DNA from: Kangsaoukella pontilimi
Lineage (GTDB): Bacteria > Pseudomonadota > Alphaproteobacteria > Rhodobacterales > Rhodobacteraceae
Direction: 5' to 3'
Assembly: GCF_009830125.1 (NCBI RefSeq)
Contig: NZ_WUPT01000001.1
Span: 620,001 to 684,000 of the forward strand
DNA: 64,000 nt
The position numbers and the translations under genes are program-made. Below are positions 1-7,762 of this stretch, one piece after another. Under the pieces are notes generated by a model. It had not been told where the DNA came from and ran no database searches. It worked only from the letters and a program-made list of their open reading frames with translations. The first letter of the stretch is position 1. Each line of letters begins with the position of its first letter.

Positions 1-46
1 TCGCTGGTACACTGCGAGGCTTGCGGCCAAGCCGAACGCTGCCGTC

Positions 47-973
47 TTGGCGCGTCGTGCCGATCGGGCGGTCGTGGGGAGTCAGACGTTCGGCGAAAGA
101 TCCTCGTCACTGGCGGGTTACGCTTGGATGTCGCTTGCTGTCCTGATCTGGGCGAGTTGGCTGGTTCTAACCTCTTCGGGGCGCACGACGACTCTTGCGG
201 TCATCGATCTCGCCGGTTTTCGCGCCATAATCCCGACGGTGGTGCTGGCACCATTGCTTTGGCACCACCGTCGCACCATCGCCCAATTAGGCGCAGCACG
301 ATGCTTGTTGCTGTCTGCCTACGGGGCGCCATTCTCCTTGCTTGTGGGCCATGGATTGAGCATAGCGCCGGTGGCCCACGCAGGTGCAGTGGTTCCTGGC
401 TTGATGCCTGTCTTCGCCGTTGCTCTGGCCTATGTTTTTCTGGGTGAGCGGCTGAGCAGAGGCAGTTTCCTCGCCCTCACGCTCATCCTTTCCAGCGCAG
501 CGGCGATTCTTCTTCGCGGCGCGGACGAGTTGGCAGTGCATGATATGAGACTTGGACACCTTCTCTTTTTGTTGGGGGCGCTCTGCTGGGCGTGTTTCGC
601 CGTAACAATTCGAGCGTTCGAAATCCCTGCGTTCCTGGGGACTGCCTTAGTGGGCGCTGTATCGATAATTTGGCTGTTGCCGCTTTGGATAGTGTCCGAT
701 CTATCCAATATTGCCGAGACGCATTGGACCGACATTGCCTTTCAGGCGCTCTTTCAAGGCATCATTTCGGGCTTGATTTCCATTTACGCTTTCGGCCGGG
801 CGCTTCGGCTCATTGGTGGGCAGGCGCCCGTCCTGTCGGCCCTGACACCAGGCGTCGCGGCCATACTTGCTGTTCCGGCCCTTGGCCAAGTTCCGCAATT
901 GCCGGATGCCCTTGCCCTTGGGGGCGTCGTGATAGGGTTGGTTATTTTGAACATCGGCCTGAAGCTTCCGTGA
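47..973 (+). CDS. DMT superfamily (EamA-type) permease
   Basis: Inner-membrane transporter of the drug/metabolite family; the substrate cannot be told from sequence. About ten hydrophobic segments are visible, arranged as two EamA-like halves (roughly residues 25-160 and 170-305). The half-closing segment around 'LGERLS' (near residue 132) is typical of EamA proteins. The listed start is a TTG; an ATG at 128 (MSLAVLIW), just before the first membrane segment, is equally possible and loses only a short polar N-terminus. Codon use looks less GC-biased than in the genes to the right. An IS3 remnant follows and a tRNA gene lies beyond it, so this is probably acquired cargo. The family call is firm, the start is not. 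Confidence 0.8.
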   Translation: MARRADRAVVGSQTFGERSSSLAGYAWMSLAVLIWASWLVLTSSGRTTTLAVIDLAGFRAIIPTVVLAPLLWHHRRTIAQLGAARCLLLSAYGAPFSLLVGHGLSIAPVAHAGAVVPGLMPVFAVALAYVFLGERLSRGSFLALTLILSSAAAILLRGADELAVHDMRLGHLLFLLGALCWACFAVTIRAFEIPAFLGTALVGAVSIIWLLPLWIVSDLSNIAETHWTDIAFQALFQGIISGLISIYAFGRALRLIGGQAPVLSALTPGVAAILAVPALGQVPQLPDALALGGVVIGLVILNIGLKLP

Positions 974-1039
974 ACAGCAGAGGTGGTTCGGTTTGTTTTG
1001 ACAGTTTCGAGCCGTTTCTTAAGTGGATTTCCCGCTCGA

Positions 1040-1246
1040 TTATGCCGCCACCGGGATTGGTGACGACGGGTGGATGTATGCCTGATCGGGCGTTTGCCCG
1101 TCCAGCGATGAATGCGGTCTGCGTGTGTTGTAGAACTCCAGATACCTTCGCAGGGTTTCACGGGCGACCGTTACGCTGTCAAAGGCGCGCAGGTACCCGG
1201 ACAGTTCTGCGAGGGTCATTTGGCCTTGTTCTGAGGCAGCGGCCAA
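1040..1246 (-). pseudogene. IS3-family transposase OrfB, C-terminal remnant
   Basis: The 68-residue translation carries the diagnostic C-terminus of IS3-family OrfB transposases: 'RRYLEFYNTRRPHSSLDG' followed by 'TPDQAY'. The segment before it (LRAFDSVTVARETL) also matches the stretch that precedes this motif in the family. A complete OrfB is about 270-300 residues with a DDE core, and nothing of the core, of OrfA or of recognisable terminal repeats is present here. This is therefore a decayed insertion-sequence fragment. Its position between a foreign-looking permease and the tRNA supports a mobile or island origin for the left edge of the window. Confidence 0.85.
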
Positions 1247-1301
1247 CGGAAGTAAAATATGCCGTGGCGTGAAGTGCTAAGATACGCAGGTAGCTTCATT
1301 G

Positions 1302-1324
1302 TGTGTCACACCTATGTGTCACAC
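1302..1324. repeat. Two-copy 10-bp direct repeat
   Basis: TGTGTCACAC occurs at 1302-1311 and again at 1315-1324, a period of 13 bp, in the gap between the IS3 remnant and the tRNA 3' end. The sequence is not part of any gene. It could be a short regulatory or recombination-associated repeat; two copies are too few to assign a role. Confidence 0.5.
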
Positions 1325-1362
1325 TGTTCTAGTATCTAGCTAAACTATTGAACTGTAGGTGA

Positions 1363-1438
<76 letters not shown>

Positions 1439-1512
1439 ATCCGGGTGCGGGCAGTTTCTGCCTGCCCGCGTGGGTTACTCAAACCCGACTTCGCCCGCAA
1501 GCGAAAAATCCG

Positions 1513-1842
1513 TCAGTCGTCGTCATCCGAGCTGACATCGGCGATGTCGTCGAGCGACACGTCATCGCTGTCGTCGTCATCGTCCAGAACGTCATCACCG
1601 AGATCGACATCGGTGTCGTCATCGTCGTCGTCGAGGATGACATCATCGTCATCGACCAGGTCTTCTTCTTTCTTGGACCGGGCGTCGGCCTTGTCGGCGA
1701 CCATGGTGCGCGTGGCCTTACCTGTGTCCAGATTGACCACTTCGCCCGTATACGGGCTGACCACAGGGTTCTTGTTCATGTCGTAGAAGCGCTTACCGGT
1801 CGTCGGGCAGATGCGTTTCGTACCCCATTCTTCCTTGGGCAT
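1513..1842 (-). CDS. FYDLN acid family protein (TIGR02300-like)
   Basis: A 109-residue protein of unknown biochemical function, conserved in alphaproteobacteria. The N-terminal 35 residues hold the family signature: 'WGTKRICPTTGKRFYDMNK' and 'PVVSPYTGE'. From about residue 60 to the C-terminus it is almost entirely aspartate with a few serine, valine and leucine residues, a disordered acidic tail. The ATG at 1842 is preceded by a purine-rich GGGAAA and puts the signature at the very start; a longer in-frame reading to 1893 adds an unconserved 17 residues and is not preferred. tRNA-Ala follows on the same strand and may be cotranscribed. The single Cys (residue 12) does not form a clear zinc site. 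Confidence 0.88.
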   Translation of the reverse strand: MPKEEWGTKRICPTTGKRFYDMNKNPVVSPYTGEVVNLDTGKATRTMVADKADARSKKEEDLVDDDDVILDDDDDDTDVDLGDDVLDDDDDSDDVSLDDIADVSSDDDD

Positions 1843-1991
1843 GGGTTTCCCTTTTTGTCTAAAACCTATCAGGATTGTCGCGCCACCTGCCATAAAGGTC
1901 TGACACTGTCAAAGCCTTTCGCGGCAGGGCTTGCGAACGCGCGCCCCGGCGGTATCGTGAGCCCCGAGGCAGCAGGACGAGAGGCAGGCAT

Positions 1992-2675
1992 ATGGGGCGG
2001 ATCACGCTTCAGGGCAACCCCCCGATTGATGTGCTTGTCCGGCAGAGCGGCCGGGCGCGCCGGCTGTCGCTCAGGGTGTCCCGGCTGGACGGGCGCGTGA
2101 CGTTGACCCTGCCGCGGGGGGTCAGCCTCGACGAAGGGCGCCGCTTTGCGGAATCGAAGAGCGACTGGATCGCCGGCAACGTGACGGCGCGCCCGTCCGA
2201 GGTGGCGGTGGGCTTTGGCAGCCTCCTCCCAGTGGAAGGGGTGCACCATAAAATCGTCCCCGGCGCGGGCAGGGTGCCGCGGCTCACCGAGGCGGGACTT
2301 GAGGCGCCTGTATCCGGCACCGCCGGGGCGCTCAGGGCCTGGCTGGTCGAGCGGGCGCGGGCGCGCGCGATGGCGCGGATCGGCGGCTACTCGGCACAGA
2401 TCGGCAGAAAGCCGGGCAGGCTGACGCTTCGCGACACACGGTCCCGATGGGGCTCGTGCACCGAGGCGGGCAATATCATGCTGTCCTGGCGTCTCATCCT
2501 CGCGCCGTCGGAAGTGTTCGACTACGTCGTGGCGCATGAGGTGGCGCATCTGGCTGAGATGAACCACAGCCCGGACTTCTGGGCGGCCGTCGCGGCGATC
2601 TACCCCGGCTATGCGGCCCCACGGCGCTGGCTGCGGCGCGAAGGGCACGATCTGCACCGCTATCGCTTCGATTGA
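1992..2675 (+). CDS. YgjP-like (DUF45) zinc metallopeptidase
   Basis: A 227-residue protein of the YgjP/DUF45 family, which is placed among M48-type zinc metallopeptidases. The gluzincin motif is plain: 'VAHEVAHLAEMNHSPDFW', giving H182-E183-x-x-H186 with a further conserved His at 192. The family motif 'RDTRSRWGSCTEAG' is at about residues 148-160. There is no signal peptide, so it should be cytosolic. The ATG at 1992 follows 'AGAGGCAGGCAT'. The gene diverges from the FYDLN gene and lies 33 bp before a GntR regulator. The physiological substrate is not known for the family. Confidence 0.88.
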   Translation: MGRITLQGNPPIDVLVRQSGRARRLSLRVSRLDGRVTLTLPRGVSLDEGRRFAESKSDWIAGNVTARPSEVAVGFGSLLPVEGVHHKIVPGAGRVPRLTEAGLEAPVSGTAGALRAWLVERARARAMARIGGYSAQIGRKPGRLTLRDTRSRWGSCTEAGNIMLSWRLILAPSEVFDYVVAHEVAHLAEMNHSPDFWAAVAAIYPGYAAPRRWLRREGHDLHRYRFD

Positions 2676-2708
2676 CGGGGATAGGCGTTCCGTGGTCACG
2701 TTCCGCCC

Positions 2709-3353
2709 ATGCTGAGCCGTTCCGCCGATCCATTGCCCGCCGCCCATGACCGCGTATATCGCGCGCTCAGATCGCGCATCATGCACGGCGAGATCGACCC
2801 GGGCGCGGCGCTGACCCTCAGGGGGATCGGAAAGGAGTTCGGCGTCTCGATGACGCCTGCGCGCGAGGCGGTGCGGCGTCTGGTGGCAGAAGGGGCGCTG
2901 ACCCTGTCGGCATCGGGAAGGGTCTCGACACCGGAGCTTTCGAATGAGCGGATCGAAGAACTGGCCGCGCTCCGGGCACTTATCGAGACCGAGCTGGCGA
3001 GCCGCGCCCTGCCGCGTGCGCATCTGGCACTGATCGACCGCTTGCAGACCATCAACAACACCATCGCCGAGGCCATCGCCAAGGGCGATGCCGTGGCGTA
3101 CATCCGCGCCAACCTGGAATTTCACAGAACGCTCTACCTGCGGGCCCAGGCGCCCGCGATGCTGGCCATGGCGGAAACCGTGTGGCTTCAGCTCGGGCCG
3201 ACGATGCGGAACCTCTACGGTCGGCTGCGGCGTACGGAAGTGCCCAAGAACCACCGTCTGATTCTGGCAGCACTCAGGGCAGGGGACGAGCCGGGCCTGC
3301 GCCTTGCCGTCCGGTCCGATGTCACGCAGGGCCTGAGAATGGTGGCCGGCTAG
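2709..3353 (+). CDS. GntR-family regulator, FadR subfamily (FCD domain)
   Basis: A transcriptional regulator of 214 residues. The winged helix is at about residues 10-75 ('YRALRSRIMHGEIDPGAAL', then 'LTLRGIGKEFGVSMTPAREAV'), followed by an all-helical FCD ligand domain from about residue 85 to the end. FCD domains usually bind carboxylic acids through a metal held by Asp/His residues; 'NLEFHRTLY' (about 138-146) fits one of those helices. It starts 33 bp after the metallopeptidase gene, and an MFS permease follows in the same direction, so the regulator may act on the permease. The effector cannot be inferred. Confidence 0.9.
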   Translation: MLSRSADPLPAAHDRVYRALRSRIMHGEIDPGAALTLRGIGKEFGVSMTPAREAVRRLVAEGALTLSASGRVSTPELSNERIEELAALRALIETELASRALPRAHLALIDRLQTINNTIAEAIAKGDAVAYIRANLEFHRTLYLRAQAPAMLAMAETVWLQLGPTMRNLYGRLRRTEVPKNHRLILAALRAGDEPGLRLAVRSDVTQGLRMVAG

Positions 3354-3432
3354 GCGCCGGATCAGAATTCCTGAACCATGTCATCATGCTTTGTCGTTTG
3401 ACCGGGTCGCGTTTTCGGCGCAAATCGAAGTC

Positions 3433-4677
3433 ATGGAAACGCGCACTCCCCTGTTCACACCGGTGCTGCTGGTCGGCTGTGCCATCATCCTCGTCAGCTT
3501 TGCCATCCGGTCGGCCTTCGGAATCTTCCAGATTCCCATCGCCGAGGAATTCGGCTGGGCGCGGGCCGAGTTCTCGCTCGCCATCGCCATCCAGAACCTG
3601 TTCTGGGGGATCGGACAGCCGCTTTTCGGTGCGCTCGGCGAGCGGATCGGGGACCGGAAGGCGATCATCCTTGGCGCGCTTCTCTATGCGCTCGGCCTTG
3701 GTCTGTCGTCTATGTCGACGACGCCTTTCTCGATCCAGGCTCTCGAGGTGCTTGTTGGCTTCGGGATCGCGGGCACCGGTTTTGGCGTGATCCTTGCAGT
3801 GGTCGGGCGCGCGGCGTCCGACGAGAACCGGTCGATGTCGCTGGCAATCGTGACGGCGGCAGGCTCGGGCGGGCAGGTGATCGGGCCCCCTCTGGCCGAG
3901 GCGCTTCTGACGGTCATGCCCTGGCAGTCGGTGTTCCTCGTCTTCGCGGTGTCCATCCTTGCTGTCCTCCTGACGCTGCCCATGATGCGCGCCCCGGCGG
4001 CGAGCAAGGCCGAGCTGGAAGAGAGCATGGGCACGGTTCTGCGGCGCGCTTTCCGCGACCCGTCCTATGCGCTGATCTTCATGGGGTTCTTCTCCTGCGG
4101 CTATCAGCTTTCCTTTACGACCGCACATTTTCCCGCCCTCGTCACCGAGATGTGCGGCCCGATCCTGCCGGGCGGACTGCTCCATGGGCTCGGGATCACA
4201 ACAACCTCGGCCTTAGGCGCAATCGCGATTTCCGTGATCGGCTTCTTCAATATCGCCGGCACGCTCGCCGCAGGTTGGGCGGGCAAGCGTTATTCCAAGA
4301 AATACCTGCTGGCCGGCATCTATGCCGCGCGGACGCTGGTGGGCGCGGCCTTCATCATGACACCCATTACGCCTGCGACGGTTCTGTTGTTCTCGGCGGC
4401 CATGGGATCGCTCTGGCTGGCCACCGTGCCGCTGACCAGCGGCCTCGTCGCGCATCTTTACGGGCTGCGCTATATGGGGACGCTCTATGGCTTCGTCTTC
4501 TTCAGCCACCAGCTGGGCTCGTTCCTGGGGGTGTGGCTGGGCGGGCGGCTTTACGACGTGACGGGCGACTATACGCTTGTCTGGTGGATCGGCGTGGGCG
4601 TAGGTGCCTTCAGCGCGATCATCCACCTGCCGATCCGCGAGAACCGCCCCGCCGTTCCGCCCGCCGCCGCGGCCTAA
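3433..4677 (+). CDS. MFS permease (OFA/monocarboxylate-like)
   Basis: A twelve-segment major facilitator protein of 414 residues from the ATG at 3433. The cytoplasmic loop 2-3 motif reads 'GALGERIGDRKA', and the second half repeats it weakly ('AGWAGKRYSKK'). The overall pattern, including 'RSAFGIFQIPIAEEFGW' in helix 1, resembles MFS proteins annotated as monocarboxylate or oxalate/formate-antiporter relatives. An upstream TTG at 3391 would add 14 residues without family resemblance, so the ATG is preferred, although neither has a strong Shine-Dalgarno. It follows the GntR/FCD gene and overlaps the stop of the convergent HAD gene by 4 bp. The substrate is unknown. Confidence 0.85.
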   Translation: METRTPLFTPVLLVGCAIILVSFAIRSAFGIFQIPIAEEFGWARAEFSLAIAIQNLFWGIGQPLFGALGERIGDRKAIILGALLYALGLGLSSMSTTPFSIQALEVLVGFGIAGTGFGVILAVVGRAASDENRSMSLAIVTAAGSGGQVIGPPLAEALLTVMPWQSVFLVFAVSILAVLLTLPMMRAPAASKAELEESMGTVLRRAFRDPSYALIFMGFFSCGYQLSFTTAHFPALVTEMCGPILPGGLLHGLGITTTSALGAIAISVIGFFNIAGTLAAGWAGKRYSKKYLLAGIYAARTLVGAAFIMTPITPATVLLFSAAMGSLWLATVPLTSGLVAHLYGLRYMGTLYGFVFFSHQLGSFLGVWLGGRLYDVTGDYTLVWWIGVGVGAFSAIIHLPIRENRPAVPPAAAA

Positions 4678-5309
4678 GCGCTGGCGAGCGCGGCGCGGGC
4701 TTCGTCCGCCGTCAGAAGCCCTTCCGCGACCAAAACCTCGGCCCAGCCTTCGGGCTGCGTGAAGTGGTGCGCGACCCAGCCCCGCGCGCGAGCCGCTTCG
4801 ACGTTCTTGAGGCTGTCATCGGCGAAGACCAGTTCTGCGCCACTCTTTCCCGTACCCCGCTCGACATGTTCGTAGATCGCCGGGTCCGGTTTGATCACGC
4901 CAAGACGTCCCGAGACGAAGGTATCGTCGAACTCATTTAGAATGGGGTAATTGGCCTGCGCGAGCTCGAGCGTATCCCAGCCGAAATTCGTAAGCGCCAC
5001 GACCTTGATGCCCTTGGCCTTCAGCGCCCTCAGAAGCGCGGCCGAGCCCGGAATGTCGGGAGAGAGCATCGACAGCCAGTCGTCATGCCAGGCGCGGATC
5101 TCATCGGCCCAGTGGGGGAATTTCTTGGCATGAGAATAGGCCACGTCGCGGGAATGCCCGCCGAGGTCGATCAGCGCGTTCATCTTGTGAAGATCGGCCT
5201 CTTCGAAAAGACGCTTGCGGGCGTCCTGACCGATCCGTGCATCATAGACCCGTTCGGGGTGCCATTCGACCAGCACCATGCCGATATCGAAAACGACGAC
5301 GCGTTCCAT
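4674..5309 (-). CDS. HAD-superfamily hydrolase, YihX-like (HAD-IA)
   Basis: A 211-residue phosphatase-type HAD protein. Motif I is 'VVFDIGMVLVEW' (nucleophile D8; the usual second Asp is Gly, as in the YihX-like subgroup that begins FDxGNV). Motif II is 'VVALTNFGWD', motif III contains K140 ('GVIKPDPAIYE'), and motif IV is 'LVFADDSLKNVEAA'. A helical cap lies at about residues 20-85. The likely activity is dephosphorylation of a small phospho-sugar or similar metabolite in the cytosol. It is the last gene of a compact minus-strand run with yaiI and fghA (4-bp gap upstream). Confidence 0.85.
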   Translation of the reverse strand: MERVVVFDIGMVLVEWHPERVYDARIGQDARKRLFEEADLHKMNALIDLGGHSRDVAYSHAKKFPHWADEIRAWHDDWLSMLSPDIPGSAALLRALKAKGIKVVALTNFGWDTLELAQANYPILNEFDDTFVSGRLGVIKPDPAIYEHVERGTGKSGAELVFADDSLKNVEAARARGWVAHHFTQPEGWAEVLVAEGLLTADEARAALASA

Positions 5310-5313
5310 GCCT

Positions 5314-5757
5314 TTATCCTTTCGTTCGCCTCAATTCACGTTCCAGGGCCTCGCGGAACCGTGCGCGGTCCGCCTTGCCGAAGGGCCGTCCGCCGCCCTG
5401 GCGGAAGGGGTCTGCGGCACGAAGATCCGCCATAAGGTCCCGCGTGGCGAGCGCATTGCCGACATTGGCCTCGGTCAGTGCCTCGCCATTGGGCTTCAGC
5501 ACGCGCGCACCTGCCTCGACCGCTCGCGCTGCGAGGGGGATGTCGCTGGTGATGACGACATCGCCCGGACCAGCGCGCTCGGCAATCCATTTGTCGGCCT
5601 CATCCGCGCCCTGATCGACAAAGACGCTTTCGATCAGTGGATTGGGCGAGGGCCGGATGCCGCCGTTCGAGACCATGGCGACCCGTGTTCCGTGGCGGGT
5701 AGCCACGGCTTCGACCTCGGCCTTCACAGGGCAGGCATCGGCGTCGACATAGATCAC
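5314..5757 (-). CDS. YaiI/YqxD family protein (UPF0178)
   Basis: A 147-residue protein of the UPF0178 family. The signature N-terminus 'MIYVDADACPVKAEVEAVA' and the internal 'DVVITSDIPLAARAVEAGA' are both present; the family is predicted to have a PIN/Toprim-like nuclease-related fold with conserved Asp residues (D5, D7, and the Asp of 'SDIPLA'). Its function has not been established. The start codon overlaps the stop of fghA by 4 bp, so the two are translationally coupled, and the HAD gene follows after 4 bp. Confidence 0.9.
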   Translation of the reverse strand: MIYVDADACPVKAEVEAVATRHGTRVAMVSNGGIRPSPNPLIESVFVDQGADEADKWIAERAGPGDVVITSDIPLAARAVEAGARVLKPNGEALTEANVGNALATRDLMADLRAADPFRQGGGRPFGKADRARFREALERELRRTKG

Positions 5758-6581
5758 CGGGCAAGCGCCTCGGCGTGGAAAGCGATGTGGTCGGCCATGA
5801 AGGTCGAGACGAAGAAATAGCTGTGGTCATAGCCCTTTTGCAGACGCACCGTCGCCTCGGCGCGGCGTGCGGCCAGCGCTTCGGCCAGAGCTTCGGTCTT
5901 CAGGAGGTCTCCGAACTGATCGTCGGTGCCGGTGTCGATCAGAAGGGGCGCATCGAGCGCGCCCTTACGGACAAGGCATGTGGCGTCATGGGCCGTGCCG
6001 GCCTCGGGGCTGCCCAGATAGGCCGCGAACTGCTTCCGGCCCCAGTCGGACGCGGACGGATTGCAGATCGGAGCGAAGGCCGAGACCGAACGGAAGCGGC
6101 CCGGTGACTTGGCGGCCAGCGTGATCGCGCCGTGCCCGCCCATGGAATGGCCCGTGATGGCCTGACGCTCGGCGTCGAGGGGGAACTCGGAAAAGAGAAG
6201 ATCGGTCAGGTCGTTCAGGATATAGCTTTCCATCCGGAAATGCGGTGCCCAAGGCGCTTCCGTTGCGTCGACGTAAAAGCCTGCGCCCTGGCCGAGGTCA
6301 TAGGCCTCGTCATCCGCCACGCCATCGCCGCGCGGGGACGTGTCGGGAAAGACGACCGCCATGCCGTAAAGCGCGGCATGTGCCTGCGCGCCTGCCTTCA
6401 CCATGGCGTTCTCGTGCGTGCAGGTCAGGCCGGAGAGGTACCAGAGCAGAGGGACCGGCCCGTCCTCGACCCCCTCCGGAAGGAACAGGCCGAAGGTCAT
6501 ATCGGTGCCGGTCGCCTTCGACGCATGGCTGTAGACGCCCTGGACGCCTCCGAAACACTTGTTTTCCGAAAGGGTTTTCAT
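5754..6581 (-). CDS. fghA: S-formylglutathione hydrolase
   Basis: An alpha/beta-hydrolase of the esterase D family, 275 residues, the usual size. It hydrolyses S-formylglutathione to formate and glutathione, the second step of glutathione-dependent formaldehyde oxidation. The nucleophile elbow is 'GHSMGGHGA' (S146), the acid is in 'IDTGTDDQF' (about 221-224) and the His in 'YDHSYFF' (about 253). The N-terminal 'LSENKCFGGVQGVYSH' is characteristic of the family. The dehydrogenase partner (adhI/flhA) is not in the window. First gene of a minus-strand run with yaiI and the HAD hydrolase. Confidence 0.95.
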   Translation of the reverse strand: MKTLSENKCFGGVQGVYSHASKATGTDMTFGLFLPEGVEDGPVPLLWYLSGLTCTHENAMVKAGAQAHAALYGMAVVFPDTSPRGDGVADDEAYDLGQGAGFYVDATEAPWAPHFRMESYILNDLTDLLFSEFPLDAERQAITGHSMGGHGAITLAAKSPGRFRSVSAFAPICNPSASDWGRKQFAAYLGSPEAGTAHDATCLVRKGALDAPLLIDTGTDDQFGDLLKTEALAEALAARRAEATVRLQKGYDHSYFFVSTFMADHIAFHAEALAR

Positions 6582-6591
6582 GGTGTCTCCT

Positions 6592-7521
6592 TCACAGTGT
6601 TCCGATCCAGGCGATGACGGCGGCGACTGTCACGACGGACGCCGCCGTCGAGATCAGTATCGACGCAGACACGCGCTGCGGCGCGACGCGGTAATGCTGG
6701 GCCAGAATGTAAACGTTGCCCGCCACGGGCAAGGCGGCGGCGGCGATCATCACACCGGCGGCGAAGGGCTCGACCGGCCAGATCAGAAGCGCGGCGATGG
6801 CCACGGCGGCAGGGTGGAGGATCAGTTTGACAGACGACAGCCAGAGCGCCGCCGACAACCGCTCCGCCGATTTCGACGCAAGGCTCGCCCCGATGGCAAA
6901 AAGCGCGCCGGGCGTGGCGGCGGCTCCGAGCAGCGTCAGGAACTCGTCTACCGGCTGCGGCATGGGCAGCGCGTAGGACGACCAGATCAGTCCCAGCGTG
7001 ATCGACACGATCATGGGGTTCTTGATCAGGCCGAGTGCGACGGTCTTTAGGATCGCCGGGCGCATCCGGCCGTCACGCGAGCCGGTGATCAGCACCACGA
7101 TCAGGCTGCCGAAGAAGATCAGGTCCACGGACAGAACCATGATCACCGGTCCGATCGCCTCTTGGCCCAGGAGGAGTGACAACATGGGTACGCCCAGAAA
7201 GCCTACATTGCCGATGACTGCGCATTGCGCCTCGACTGCGGCCTCGGCGATCGAGAGTTTGCGGAAAATCGCGACCGCTGTGGCCATAAGATAGACGGCC
7301 AGGGTCGCGGCCAAGTAGGCCGAGACGAAATTCCAGTCCAGCACCGAGCCGAGTTCGAGCGTGGCCGAGAACCGGAACAGCATCGCGGAAAGCGCGAAAT
7401 AGAAGACGAACTTCGTAAGATACGCGGTGGCCTCTTCCGTGAAAAAGCGGGTCCGTCCGGCCCAGTATCCCAGACCGATCACGGCGAAGAACGGTAGGGT
7501 CTTCAGAAAAATCTCCCACAT
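6592..7521 (-). CDS. AEC-family transporter (auxin efflux carrier type)
   Basis: A membrane permease of about 309 residues with roughly ten hydrophobic segments in two halves, matching the AEC family (PF03547). The ATG at 7521 starts directly at 'MWEIFLKTLPFFAVIGLGYWAGR', the standard N-terminus of these proteins. A longer in-frame reading to 7719 adds 66 residues and would run through a terminator and a candidate small RNA, so it is rejected. The family exports small organic anions or auxin-like compounds; the bacterial substrate here is unknown. It ends 10 bp before fghA on the same strand. Confidence 0.85.
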   Translation of the reverse strand: MWEIFLKTLPFFAVIGLGYWAGRTRFFTEEATAYLTKFVFYFALSAMLFRFSATLELGSVLDWNFVSAYLAATLAVYLMATAVAIFRKLSIAEAAVEAQCAVIGNVGFLGVPMLSLLLGQEAIGPVIMVLSVDLIFFGSLIVVLITGSRDGRMRPAILKTVALGLIKNPMIVSITLGLIWSSYALPMPQPVDEFLTLLGAAATPGALFAIGASLASKSAERLSAALWLSSVKLILHPAAVAIAALLIWPVEPFAAGVMIAAAALPVAGNVYILAQHYRVAPQRVSASILISTAASVVTVAAVIAWIGTL

Positions 7522-7598
7522 GCGGAAGCGGGTAGCATGTAGGCGCGCCCTCTGCATCAGAGAAAACCGCGCCAGCGCGGGGTGGCTGGGCGAGGCCC

Positions 7599-7626
7599 AA
7601 AAAAAAGGCCCGGCGAAAGCCGGGCC
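7599..7626 (-). terminator. Rho-independent terminator
   Basis: On the minus strand GGCCCGGC-TTTC-GCCGGGCC (8-bp perfect GC stem, 4-nt loop) is followed by eight T residues. It terminates transcription coming from the candidate sRNA and/or the LysR gene upstream, before the AEC gene starts at 7521. Confidence 0.93.
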
Positions 7627-7700
7627 AGTCCAACAGGGAGGTAGAATACGACGCAGCGCGTCGCGTTCGGGAAGGGATTTATGAGCGGCGCCCGTTCCGA
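7599..7700 (-). ncRNA. Candidate trans-acting sRNA (AbcR-like) with anti-SD segment
   Basis: On the minus strand the gap downstream of the VtlR/LsrB-type gene contains, in order, a hairpin CGACGC-GCT-GCGTCG (7663-7649), an unpaired pyrimidine-rich stretch including ACCTCCCTGTT (7642-7632), and a perfect terminator hairpin with U8. The ACCUCCCU segment is complementary to a Shine-Dalgarno AGGGAGGU. This hairpin, anti-SD linker and terminator arrangement is what Hfq-dependent sRNAs such as rhizobial AbcR look like, and AbcR genes lie beside lsrB there. The 5' end is not determined (somewhere about 7660-7735). An ORF extension of the AEC gene across this stretch lacks family support. Confidence 0.5.
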
Positions 7701-7762
7701 TCAAGCATAAGTTGACCAATTAGTAAGCAAACCCGCCATGCAAATCCTGCATGGCTGCGCGT

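Noticed and set aside
1302-1324. Tandem TGTGTCACAC as the end of an insertion sequence
   Set aside because: No inverted partner at the other side of the transposase remnant was found, so it is listed only as a short direct repeat.
1869-3254. 461-residue minus-strand open frame over the metallopeptidase and GntR genes
   Set aside because: It is Arg/His/Pro-rich, has no recognisable motif and is antisense to two well-supported genes; typical of high-GC shadow frames.
7522-7719. 66-residue N-terminal extension of the AEC permease
   Set aside because: It would translate through a perfect terminator hairpin and is not like any AEC N-terminus; the ATG at 7521 begins exactly at the family start.
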